Shown here: positions 54,232 to 64,000 of the stretch, piece by piece | How positions within the stretch are numbered: position 1 is the first letter of the stretch | Layout of the letters: each line of letters starts with the position of its first letter | Source of the DNA: Bemisia tabaci | Taxonomy: Eukaryota > Arthropoda > Insecta > Hemiptera > Aleyrodidae | Direction: 5' to 3' | NCBI RefSeq assembly: GCF_918797505.1 | Contig: NC_092801.1 | Coordinates: forward strand, 18,847,731-18,911,730 | DNA length: 64,000 nucleotides | The notes under the pieces: generated by a model | Databases searched by the model: none | The model's input: the letters and a program-made list of their open reading frames with translations, nothing else | What the model was told of the DNA's origin: nothing | Program-made: the position numbers and the translations under genes

Positions 54232-54731
54232 GAGATGTTGCATGTGTGAGGAATTTGCGATTTGACTGATGATTCTCATGTAAAAGTTCGCGAGAAACAC
54301 GATGGTGCCGCTGGTTTTCTCTGAAATCAACTCCCAAGCCCAAAAAAAGCTCGCAGGTTGAGGCCAAAATGGAGGGGATATCTTACGCTATCCTGAGAGT
54401 CCACCTCTACGTCCAGACAAACTCTCCATGCAAACATAGGGAGCAAATACATTGACAGGGTTGCCACTTTATTTGAGGACTCCAACACTGAAAATACGGC
54501 AACCCTGCTAGTGTATTTGCTCCCTATCTTTGCATGGAGAGTTAGTTTTGATGTAGAAGTGGACTCTCAGGATAGCGTGGGATATCCCCTCCATTTTGGC
54601 CTCAACTTGAGAGCTTTTTTTGAGCTTAGGAGTTGATTTCAGAGAAAACCAGTGGCACCATCGTGTTTCTCGCGAACTTTTACGTAAGAGTCATCAGTCA
54701 AATCGCAAATTCCTCACACATGCAACATCTC
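54232..54731. mobile_element. Complete foldback element (two 234-bp arms, 32-bp loop)
   Basis: The left arm 54232-54465 and right arm 54498-54731 are inverted copies of equal length. Paired words include GAGATGTTGCATGTGTGAGG with its inverse at 54712-54731. The arms appear roughly 90% identical by eye. No protein frame of note. Partial copies lie at 2078, 11536 and 57090. Confidence 0.95.
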
Positions 54732-54879
54732 TATTATTTACAAGGGTACCTATTTCCAAGAAATTTTCGTTCAAAATAGGTGTGAAATCAGATCAGGAAA
54801 AAAATCAGTAAAATTTTCAACCAGAAATGCATATGATTCTCCTGGGAAAAATGCGATTTGTGAGGTGAAATTTGACAGC

Positions 54880-55015
54880 ATTGAAATAAGTTACGTTCTT
54901 CCGTGAAGGAACAACGATTTGTGAATGATTTTCTTCAAATTTTTCGAATAATTTTGTTTGCAATTTACTGCAATGCTTAAAATCCCCGAGTTCCAAAAGA
55001 GGGAAACAAAAAGGT
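54880..55015. repeat. Dispersed repeat copy matching 1909-2036
   Basis: Starts GACAGCATTGAAATAAG and runs to GGGAAACAAAAAGGTCC, colinear with the copy beside the first satellite. Confidence 0.8.
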
Positions 55016-55239
55016 CCTCCTCTTTACAGGAGACTGTAGAATTGCCAAGAATGGGGTATGGACAAAGGAGCTTGAACGCACTTTGCCATTTCGCCTTCAA
55101 TAGCGTGCCTAGGCCAGAAACTATCCTCCGTGCCGCAATAGTTATCTAATCGAAGATTTGCAGGGCGACGAGTTCTTAAAAAGAATCTAATCCGAGAAAT
55201 AGGTACAAAAATATCATTTCCTACAGGCTGATCATCGAC

Positions 55240-55460
55240 ATCGATAGACAAAGAATATAAAGGGAAAATGGAGCGATCCTATTGGCCGGAGCAGATGGTT
55301 GCATTGGAAAAAGAAGGTATAACTAAAATGCTAACTAACGGCAACCCACAAGCGATCCTCTAATCGATCCTTCATTTTCCCCTCAGTCAATAACAACCAT
55401 TAGATATAGGACCACCAAGAGGATCACTCCCTTCTCTTGTCATCTTTTTTGTCTATCGAT
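55240..55460. mobile_element. Palindromic MITE with ATCGATAGACAAAGAA ends
   Basis: The left end ATCGATAGACAAAGAATATA pairs with TTTTTTGTCTATCGAT at the right. GATCCTATTGGCC pairs partly with GGACCACCAAGAGGATC. 221 bp. Confidence 0.78.
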
Positions 55461-55529
55461 CGCATTCTTTTTGTATCGCTTATAGCTTTCCTGAAGTAAG
55501 GAAATTTCATCGTGTTGCACAGCACGACA

Positions 55530-55740
55530 TTGCAAGCACGACATTGCCTACAAGCAAGGTGGGAGAAACCAAGGGTGTCACTACCGCGAAAACCCAACTT
55601 TTTAAAGGGCGATATCTCGGTTGATATTGTATGTAGAAATTTGCTGTTTGGACAGATCGTATTATTTTTATAATATATACAAGAATCAAGCGTCAAACCA
55701 CGATTTTGTGACCAGCGCTAAACTGACCCATTATGAAGTT
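55530..55740. mobile_element. Half copy of the MITE at 18668-19095
   Basis: CAAGGTGGGAGAAACCAAGG, TTAAAGGGCGATATCTCG and CTAAACTGACCCATTATG follow the order of the right half of the intron 3 element. Confidence 0.75.
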
Positions 55741-56336
55741 GGCCTTATGAAATGTGAACTTGCCCCGCAACATAGCGCCGCCGAAAGCGGTAGTCGAGCT
55801 TTTGCCGGCTGTCTCAAACCGCGTTCCCCTCCCTCGGTAGCCGCGCGACCTGTGACAAAGCTCGCGTCGAAGTCAAACGGGAAGGCGGCGGTGACGACGG
55901 CGGCTTGAAGAACGGGCCCGTCGGCTAATTGGACTGTTTTGTCTTGTCAGCGCTCATAATCAGGGGAACAAAGGACCCAAGTTCACTGAACTCCTTCAGC
56001 CCGATCGCCGTGCCCCGCGCAGCCAGGGCAACCTCTGGGCTTTTTGTCGAGCCAGCATGGGTTTTTTTTCAAGACGGAAGCGTAGCTGAAACGGCGAGAA
56101 ATATGTAGAGTTGTCGATGAGGACGAACTTGGCCTTCCGTCGAGTCATTTTAAGTGAATTTTGGTGAATGTCGAAGCGATCTTGAAGATTTTTTGGGCGA
56201 AATGTGGCCTATTACAGAGGTGTAGAAAATGCTCGATCACACGTCCGCTGAAAATGTGAAATAGCCCGCTAAAATGTGGTAGGAGGCAACACTTTGAAGA
56301 GTCAAAAGTCGGAAATCAAAGGAAAAGAGAAGAAAA
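55741..56336. other. Non-coding stretch, no element recognised
   Basis: Moderately GC-rich text with a 95-codon plus-strand frame (55621-55908) that partly overlaps the MITE half copy. I see no gene or repeat here. Confidence 0.4.
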
Positions 56337-56525
56337 GGGTGTCGACAAATCCGGAATTCCCGGAAAGTTTGGAAATAGTACTGATTTTTTAAGAGCGGCC
56401 GGAAGTACTGAAAAAGTGAGGGAATTCCACAAGAAGGTCCAGAATTTAGTTCATTTTTTTGTCATTTTTGTCGCAATTCGAGCGAGAAATTCAAATTTTT
56501 AAAATTTTGCGAATTCCGTCTGTAA
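56337..56525 (-). mobile_element. Family-C element fragment, reverse orientation
   Basis: GGGTGTCGACAAATCCGGAA followed by reversed family-C words (AGTACTGAAAAAGTG, GTCATTTTTGTCGC). The far end is lost. Confidence 0.7.
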
Positions 56526-57089
56526 TGAACAACTCGAGTTTCTCTGCTGCGTCCTAAAGTTGGAAGTTTCCCGAAGAAATCGAAATTGTACCCCCCCCCC
56601 CCCCTAAGACGCTCCTACATGTCCCTAAATTGCATATATTGGCACCAAAGTTTCCCCCGCTAATGGTTTCTCCTGTTCGTCGCCTTAGTAATCGCGCAGA
56701 TAGGATCGAATCCGTTTTTGGTATGGCCGAGTGGAAACTCATTACGTTCCGATAGGAGATATCAACATCGGAAAATTTAGTAAAGACCCCCATGAGTCAA
56801 CGAGAGGGGCGAGGGGGAGGAAGGGGGGATTCGAACCGCAATCCGGATCAAAGCGATTAACTTTCGATTGGCGAGCATCATCGCCAATCGACTCGATCGG
56901 CGGGGCGGATGAATGATTCATGAGTGGCGATAGATTAACGGGAGACGCTCGAAAATCGATGCAAATTCGAGTGGGAAACTAATCGGCCCAACATGCGTGA
57001 GTGTAGAATATCAATATTAATGATGCAGGTCTACTCAATGAAAAAAGATGGCAGGTTCGGGGGCGGTTTTTGATGATGTCACCAACGTC

Positions 57090-57312
57090 GTATGTGGGAA
57101 ATTTGCGGACGAAGTAATTTTCCTTCCGTAAAATGTTGCGAAGAACATCATGGTACCACTGGTTTTCTCTGGAACGGGCTCCCAACCTCAAAAAAGCTTT
57201 CGAAGTTAAGGCTATAATGGAGGGATATCCTTTGCTCTCCTGAGAGTCCACCTCTATATCACGTTAAATTATCCGTGCAAGAGGAGAAAATACATTAATA
57301 GGGTTGCCACTC
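57090..57312. mobile_element. Foldback element fragment, left arm only
   Basis: Diverged left arm: GGGAAATTTGCGGACG, CATCATGGTACCACTGG, CTGAGAGTCCACCTCTA and AGGGTTGCCACTCC match the order in 54240-54468. The right arm is absent. Confidence 0.75.
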
Positions 57313-57387
57313 CGCCAGTCAATTCTAGTGATTTATTAGCCTGCTGATTTTCAAGGTTTTTCAAACCGCCGGTAACGCTGATCTCTC

Positions 57388-57551
57388 CAGTGGCGTGGCG
57401 TGAATAATCGATTATCGACATCTCGCCATTTGAGGCTATGGTAAAGAATCGATTACAAAGGTGTTCGCTGCGAACACCCTGATAATCGATCTTTTTTCAT
57501 AGGTTTAAATGGCACCGCAATCGATATATCGCAATTCACGCCACGCCACTG
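57388..57551. mobile_element. hAT-type palindromic MITE, copy 3
   Basis: Flanked by perfect 8-bp duplications GATCTCTC (57380-57387, 57552-57559). The central GTGTTCGCTGCGAACAC is intact. Confidence 0.95.
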
Positions 57552-57828
57552 GATCTCTCATGGTATAAATACATTTTGCGAGCAAAAAGTTTGCAGTTAA
57601 AATAAAGTTCAGTTCTTCCATCTAGGAATCGACAAATCAAAGTACCACAAATACCTTTGATTCGATAATAAGCCTGACTGTAAAATAATGAAACTAACGC
57701 TTGCCTTACAAAAAACCCTTTTTTTTTCACCGCACCTTACCGAGACAGACGAAGCCTGTTACAAAACGGGGGAGCAATTAATTTTTTCTCGCCCGCGTAT
57801 CTTATCCGACTGACCTACCGCTCAAACA

Positions 57829-58080
57829 TCCGTACTACGGAAAAACGTCGGACGAACATTGGAGAGTTGCCAGATTTCCTCCGATGAGATGTTTATTTTC
57901 AGGGAGAGTCGTGACTACTTTCTCTTGAAATTTTCAGATAATTTAGGTCTAATTACGAAGAAAATTCTCTGAAAAATTGAGCGGAAAATATTCGCGAGTT
58001 TCCCTGCAATTTCGCTTTTAATTAAAGGAAATTTGGCGACTGACAAAAGGTTCATACGGTGTTCTTCCTCAGCACAGCAG
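57829..58080. mobile_element. Family-B element, diverged copy
   Basis: From CCGTACTACGGAAAAACG to GTTCTTCCTCAGCACAGCA, with the internal GAGTTGCCAGATTTCCTCCG. Ends inverted but mutated. Confidence 0.75.
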
Positions 58081-58393
58081 AGTACATCCGTGCTATCCGT
58101 CTGCCCGATTCTATCGCAAGGGGAACGAAAATAACCGCCGACAAGCAGAGAGGTCTTATCTGGAGCTTTAAATATTCGATCGAGCTTTTTTCCAAAGGCC
58201 GGACTGCCTCTCGAGCTTTCCGTCGTCTGCTTTTCCGGAACCGATAACCCCTTGTGCCGCCGTGGCGCCCGCATCTCCGCATGGTTGTCGGATCGCACGA
58301 TAAAATATGCATATTTTACTCTGAGATTGATCGATTACATGGATTAAAGTGCTGATTTTTCGGTGCGAAGCGTCAGTACGCACTCATCGCAAC

Positions 58394-58555
58394 CAGAGGC
58401 GGATACAGCAATTTGGCAACACCGGATTCCCTCCATTTAAACATATGTTAAATAATCGATTCTTGTCGGAGCACCTGGCCCCTCTAAGAATCGATATATT
58501 TCCATGGGTTTAAATGGAGAGAAACACCGTTGCCAATTTGCTGGATCCGCCAATG
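58394..58555. mobile_element. Second hAT-type MITE family (CAGAGGCGGATACAGCAA)
   Basis: A 162-bp palindromic element with arms CAGAGGCGGATACAGCAATT and AATTTGCTGGATCCGCC-AATG. Flanked by perfect 8-bp duplications ATCGCAAC (58386-58393, 58556-58563). Confidence 0.92.
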
Positions 58556-58597
58556 ATCGCAACTTTGCGATTTTCGTTAGGGTCAGGACTTCCCAAG

Positions 58598-58857
58598 TGT
58601 GCAGCGAAAAGAAATGTTCTTGAGATAATTTGTTTACTTAAAGCATCGTTTCTTGTCGACAAAATTTGGTTTTTTTAACACTTAATACGTGCGGAGTTAA
58701 CTTAAAGTCCGTTTTTTTGAGTTAGAGGTATTTTGAGGTATCGTTTGTCTCACTCAAGCTTAACGATAACTTTATTTGACTTAAAAGTACCAAATTTTAT
58801 CGACAAGAAACGACGCTTTAAGTCAAAATAATATCTCGAGAACTTTTTTCGGTGTGA
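58598..58857. mobile_element. Palindromic element with TTTCTTGTCGACAAAATTTG arms
   Basis: TTCTTGTCGACAAAATTTGG near 58650 is inverted as CCAAATTTTATCGACAAGAA near 58790. The outer arms GAAATGTTCTTGAGATAAT and ATATCTCGAGAACTTTTTTC also pair. About 260 bp. Confidence 0.8.
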
Positions 58858-59269
58858 GAGAAACATACGGCGTGGTTCAGGATGAAGGAGCGATACTGAA
58901 TACATAAAAGCCCCTTTCACAGCGCTCCCTAGCGCTCTGCGACGCCTAACCGTCACAGTACTCTATCCTCTCACAGTCCTGCAGAGAGTTGGCATTCCCT
59001 AATTTCATTTAAAACTCCCTGTTGTCACACTTTCACTGGGATTCTCCTTCGTCTCCTCCCGGAAGGAATCAAGCATCTTCTTTGGCAACCTTTTTTCTGT
59101 CAGTCTGTAAACATACATGACCACACCAGACAAGCTGTTAGGTCATGACGTCGAACACGATGTCACTTTCGACTTCCATGATCTGACGCACTCTATCATT
59201 ACGGACCCGATCTAGAAAAAAAATTTCCCCTCAAATTTCAAGCAAGCATTTTCAGCCTTTATGCCTTCA

Positions 59270-59385
59270 AAAAAGCTAACGTCATCCGTGGCTTGACACC
59301 CCCCCCCCACTTCTCTCCCTTTCACCCACCGCCAGACCCCTCCCACCCCTTACTTGGGTGACGTGATTTATAGATGGTCCCTTAT
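59270..59385. mobile_element. Diverged half of the GGGGCCGTCCATAAATTAC MITE
   Basis: The right end GTGACGTGATTTATAGATGGTCCC matches the element at 12967-13162 after a C-run and a pyrimidine-rich stretch. The left end is absent or lost. Confidence 0.55.
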
Positions 59386-59819
59386 CATTACGAGTCGCGA
59401 TGCGGAAGGTCACAAAATTTCGACTCTAGACGAAAGCACTACGCGTCGGCCGATAAAATTTTCGTCGTGACGCAAAGGTGCCGTTGTCCTGACGCGCGCG
59501 GATCAGCAATTTTGAGGGACATCGCTGACACCAGAAAATTTTGCCAACCTCTAACCTCCTGTCCGGGGGGCTTATCGGGACTGGGGCACGGAATGAAGCA
59601 CTGCGGAGAGCATAAAGCTCAGTTTCGCTAAGCAAAAACCGCGTAAGGCTCTGGTTAAATACGAAAGAAAAACGCCGCGTGAGCCTACAGACGTTGCCAA
59701 ATTTACCTTGATGAACTACAGATTTTCTGGAAAACTTGGAGGCATTTTCCTTCCAATTTTTCAGATACTTATACTCGCAATTTTAACAGAAATATCTGAA
59801 AATTTCAAGGTGAAAATTC

Positions 59820-60075
59820 AGAGTTGCCACAGAATCTAGAGAATTAAATTCCCTGACGTTTCCCTGATTTCTCTGACACATTTTAGTGCGTTTCCCTGAC
59901 AATTGAACAAATCCCAGACTGTTAAGACGGATAGAAATAGTTTTTAAGCAAAATTTGTTGTTTGAAACGCCAAACCCACTCGGGAAAGCAAATGGAGGTT
60001 ACAAAACAATTTTCCCCTGAAATTTTCGTCACTCTCCCTGACATTTCCCGGTAATCCCTGACTGTGGAAACCCTG
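59820..60075. mobile_element. Element with CCCTGAC words
   Basis: GAGTTGCCACAGAATC at the left and CTGTGGAAACCCTG at the right are partly inverted. The interior iterates TTCCCTGAC as in the 45-46 kb region. Confidence 0.6.
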
Positions 60076-60090
60076 TGAAATGTTCATAGC

Positions 60091-60365
60091 CAGGGTTTCT
60101 ACGAAAACAGACTGATCAGAAATCAGTAAGTACTTTTTCGGTGCATTCCCAAGAAATTCAGTACCTTCTCAACAGAAAAATTCAGAGCTTTTTCAGTACC
60201 TCCAATTGACGAAATTCGAAAAATTTCAATTCCTCGCTCAAATTGCGACAAAAATGACAAAAATTCCGGACCTTTTTGCGGAATTTCCGCACTTTTTCAA
60301 TGCTTCCGGACCGCCCTTAAAAAATTAGTACTATTTCCGAACTTTCCCGACTTGTAGACACCCTG
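60091..60365. mobile_element. Family-C element, near-complete copy
   Basis: The ends CAGGGTTTCTAC and GTAGACACCCTG with the standard order of interior words. 275 bp. Confidence 0.88.
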
Positions 60366-60833
60366 ATAACTATATCCTGAAAAACACACCATTAATTGGG
60401 GTAGACTTGGAAACGTTCGAATGTCCATTCGGTGTTTTTCCTTAGCACAGCAGAATAACTGAACGGGTCCGTCGTTTCGAAAAAGCGGACCAGCTCATTT
60501 TCAGATGAGCCCTGGTGTACATGGAGAGCATGCAAGCTAAAGCTCATTTTAAAAATGGACTTGTGCACTTTTGAAAGCGACTAATTCGAATGGGTCGAAG
60601 CTTGGATCAACGGACGCACGGCGCGACCTGGGAGGCGAGGAAAAAACTAGGAAGCCAGCCAAACAAAGTGTAATCAGTGTTGAGCAATTCTTGCGCTGCG
60701 CGAAGCAGGAAAACAGGGAAAAACACCGGGTTTACTTTGTTCCGACCAGATATGAATTATTCCCGAGCCTCCCGCTGGCTGAAAATTGCCCGACTGAAAG
60801 AGAGATTTGCTTACTTTATGCTATTAATCGGCT

Positions 60834-61377
60834 CACAGTGGATCGAGTCAATAGGCAAGGTCGGACAGGGTGTCTACTAAAACAGGCTGATCAAAAAGAA
60901 GTACTTTTACAGTACTTTTTCAGTGCATTCTCAAGAAATTCAGTACCTCCTCCGACAGGTAAAAATCCGTACTTTTTCAGTACCTTCTTTTGACGAAATT
61001 AGAAAAATTTCAAAGATTTGAAATTGCGACAAAAATGAAAAAAATTAAGAACAATTCCGGACCTTTTTGCAGAATTTCCGTACTTTTTCAGTACTTCCGG
61101 ACCGCCTTTAAAAAATCAGTGCTATTTCCGGACTTTCCAGAAATTCCGGACTTGCAGACATTCACTCTGGTCGGACAAAACTTGGAAACTTTAAACACTT
61201 TTAACTCCGTTTATACAAAACTTCACGGTTCTAAAAAGATTTCATTGGTTTCCTCGTAAAATTGTCTACTAGGAGCACCCCTTAAAGTTTAAAATGTGAC
61301 GAAATAAACATTAAAATTTGCCGATGCAGTAAAAAATTTCCTGTCCGACCTCTCTAATTGACTCGATCCACTGTGCG
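60834..61377. mobile_element. Inverted-repeat element (CACAGTGGATCGAGTCAATAG) containing a family-C element
   Basis: The left end CACAGTGGATCGAGTCAATAG-type text at 60835 is inverted in ATTGACTCGATCCACTGTG at 61359-61377. A family-C copy (60866 to about 61160) sits inside, with GGTCGGA on both sides as a likely duplication. The remainder matches 47390-47515. Confidence 0.8.
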
Positions 61378-61392
61378 GCTGGGCATGCTTAC

Positions 61393-61557
61393 CAGTGGCG
61401 TGGCGTGCTTTGCGATATATAGATTGTTATGCCATTTAAACCTACGGAAAAAGATCGATAGACAGGGTGTTCGCAGCGAACACCATAATAATCGATTCTT
61501 TACCATACGTTTAAATGGCATAACAATCGATACATCGCAATTCACGTCCCGCCACTA
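61393..61557. mobile_element. hAT-type palindromic MITE, copy 4
   Basis: Flanked by perfect 8-bp duplications ATGCTTAC (61385-61392, 61558-61565). The last base of the right end is mutated (CCACTA). Confidence 0.93.
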
Positions 61558-61804
61558 ATGCTTACATTTCGTTGTTCCCCGGACGAAGGACCGTAAATCC
61601 ATTCCAACGTTGCAAAATTGACACTTAACAATTCGATTTTTCACAAGAATATAAGTCCGCAATTTTTGGCGAAAATTTTGCTGATTTTTTATAGGATCAG
61701 AAGAAATTCACTCAGAAGTTTCACTTTTAGACATGTCCAAGAGTTGACTAAAACTTACAAGTCCTGCGTCTTTTCAAGCTGAATTTTTCACAGTCATCAA
61801 TATC

Positions 61805-61825
61805 CCGCCTTACCTGCAACAGAAA
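61805..61825 (-). promoter_or_regulatory. Candidate recursive splice site (minus strand)
   Basis: Read on the minus strand the text is a pyrimidine tract, TTTTTTCTGTTGCAG, directly followed by GTAAGG. A juxtaposed acceptor and donor is the form of a zero-length recursive exon. It matters only if a minus-strand transcript, for example a distal aop first exon, covers this position. Confidence 0.25.
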
Positions 61826-64000
61826 AAATAACAAATACGTTAGAGAAAAATGAAGAGAATTTCGCGACTGTAAAACGCAGCAAGATTTGTGAAAAAGTAA
61901 GAAGAAAAATCCATGAACTCTGACGTAAATACCGGACGAATTTCGAACGGTTTCGAACGGTTTTTCGGTTGTCCCGAAAAAACCCGATTTAAATATTCGA
62001 ATTCAGCATGACGCAGACTTTCTCTCATTCAAGTTACAAAACAATGTGAGCCAAAATTTCCCGCCTGATTCGACAGTTATATTTCCAGAAAATTTCCGTT
62101 TACCGAAGATTTCCCCAGGTTTTTTCGAGTCACCAATTCCAATGTTTCTTTTGAAACAACTTTGTAATATTTTACGAGAGCGACACCCAAACGTTGGAGA
62201 CCAAGGTCAAGGAAATTTCACCGTACCTGTGTCCATAACTTCATCAGCAGTGCTGTAAGTCATTGTTATAGGTCTGGGTGTACGTTTCAAAGGTGACGCT
62301 TTAATAAGTTTACGTTTATGGGTGCATGCAATTGCAAAACACGTGATATTACAAATAAGTTGATGGAAAACATATACCAAATATGAGATTTTAGGGTTAA
62401 AAATGCCTCCGAGGAAAGATAACAGAATTTTTTCCGGGGTTTTAGTCATTTCAAAATTCGCGTGCTACAACTCATCAGGCATATGCATGACTCTCCGTGA
62501 TTCTCTCTTCGTTCAAAAGCATGGAAAAAAAGTTATTCTAACGTTAATTATCCGTCATACATTGAATAAAATCCTTTTCAGTTTTTAGATACATTTAATT
62601 GGATTTTAAAGTCACCCTTAACGTGTCAAAGTGTTCCGTGAAAAATTAAATTAACGTTTTTAATGAAAGTGCAAGACTCGTCCGAATTTTTTGTTTGCTA
62701 TGTGTTTTTATTTTTTTTTTGCCCAACAATCGATGCGAAATGCGGTGTGATTATTTTTTTTTCAGAAGTAGAATACTGGAAAACTGAATAAAATGGCTTA
62801 TAAAAGATAACGATTGATTTAGAATAATGACGAGAATTAATTGCCGGGAAATACATCCAGACGTGGAGTTACGTTTAAAACGGGACTACGGTCTCTTCCC
62901 GGTCAGTAAAACAGTAAAGCATGAAAAATAAACGACAAGCAAGGACTTTTACATAACTTACACAAAATAGAAGTGTCTGTGGTCGTAAAGTAAAAAACCA
63001 CTAGGCACCCTAGAAAACCAGGAAGCTAGGCTCACAAAAACCTGTCCTCAAATTGTGCCATTTTGAGTCCACGCCTTACACGTCTGTTTAATGACCAGTG
63101 GTCACCGGTGCGTAACAGGACCGTTCTCTTATGGATACGGCATTTTCCTTAACGTTAAATAGTGTGCATCTGACGTGAGGTAAAAACGATGAATTGAAGC
63201 AATGTCCAAGTGGTATTTAGATACTACTTGAGAACTTGCATGGAAAAAATGAAGGTAAGGGCCTTTTAAGAATTTTGCCCGAGAACTTTTATTTTTCTTG
63301 TCTGATTTTTTGAGTCAGGGCACTGGATCCAAGAGACTCTTTTCCAGTGCAGGGTTTCGTTTTGATTCAAGTAAAACTCCGATTGAATCAAGAGTATTTT
63401 TCTCATCTAATTATTTCAGAGTCTGGACTCTAGATCTACTAAAAAGTCGCAGGAAATTCTCCACTTTTGATCCATCAACCCTGTTTGTAAATGCCACCCT
63501 AGTTTCAGTTGGATTCAGTGTCTAGACCTTTAAACTTCTTCATGTCTTTAAAATTCCACGCGCACTTCTAATTTACATTCAATCCCAACGTACCAGGATA
63601 TTTCAAGTCGAGGAAGTTTCATGAGGTAGCATCTTTTAAAATGCAGCCTTTGAAACGTTTCAGCAAATTTGAATTGTGAATTATATTAACAAGGAAATTT
63701 TAGACTAAATCCACTAAGCTAATTTTGAATGGATTGTGCAGATGTCGCAGGCAAATAGTGAATTCAGGCATTTTGTCAAATGCTCAGGCAGATAGTCAAA
63801 TTTTAACAGTCGACAAACTTTTGTGAATTTATGGCGAAGAGCTCACGGTTTTTCACTATTTTTGGAAAAATAACTCATCAAACCTGTTGAAACTCCAAAC
63901 ATTTTGTACTTTACGACCTGCTGAAAATTTCAAGATTAGTGTCTCTTCAGGAGCTAAATATTGTTTAAAATACTATTGTGTGTGCACATTTTTACTGAGA
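61826..64000. other. Non-coding stretch with a degraded family-D element
   Basis: No protein gene is recognised. A degraded CACTGGAAAA-type element (GATTGAATCAAGAGTATTTTT and GTCTGGACTCTAGATC) lies at about 63310-63440. Confidence 0.5.

Noticed and set aside
1..64000. CRISPR arrays, bacterial operons or prophage
   Set aside because: All repeats are satellites or transposons and the genes are spliced animal genes; nothing bacterial is seen.

Overview
The window is animal nuclear DNA: spliced genes with GT-AG introns, AATAAA polyadenylation signals, and AT-rich introns packed with short palindromic transposons. The proteins and the repeat content point to an insect, probably hemipteran. The species cannot be fixed from sequence alone.

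Three conserved genes are supported. (1) A minus-strand first coding exon of an ORP9/OSBPL9-type oxysterol-binding-protein-related protein (14987-15094) encodes the start of its PH domain. No second exon is visible, so 1-14980 is most simply its first intron. (2) SF3A1, a U2 snRNP splicing factor, lies on the plus strand in 14 coding exons (16001-32757) that join in frame to 841 codons with both SURP modules and the C-terminal ubiquitin-like domain. Its first intron has the 5' splice site and branch point of a U12-type (minor) intron. (3) aop (yan), the TEL/ETV6-type ETS repressor, lies on the minus strand in six coding exons (49313 down to 38498) that join to 538 codons with a pointed/SAM domain, an ETS domain and two PxDLS motifs. 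OSBPL9 and SF3A1 are head to head; SF3A1 and aop are tail to tail. The 34.06-38.5 kb stretch is nearly free of repeats and fits a long aop 3' UTR.

Region by region: 1-1.9 kb is a 472-bp satellite array. 1.9-5.7 kb is a mosaic of foldback, hAT-type and CACTGGAAAA-type elements. 5.7-6.96 kb is a 259-bp satellite. 8.2-9.6 kb holds a local duplication with nested insertions. 10.19-11.13 kb is an internally deleted mariner element. 12.3-14.7 kb holds several MITEs. 15.1-16.0 kb is the OSBPL9/SF3A1 intergenic space. 16.0-33.7 kb is SF3A1, whose intron 12 holds a 2.8-kb palindromic-ended element with five identical 24-bp motifs and a mariner-derived hairpin. 34-49.3 kb is aop. 49.3-64 kb has no recognisable protein gene; it holds GC-rich islands that could be aop 5' exons, and many MITEs.

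The most interesting signals are the U12-type intron in a gene for a U2-specific splicing factor, the five identical 24-bp motifs in SF3A1 intron 12, and long hairpins (330-350 bp and 234 bp arms). A set of short elements is also notable: they share the ends CAGGGTGTCTA but have interiors built from different iterated short words.
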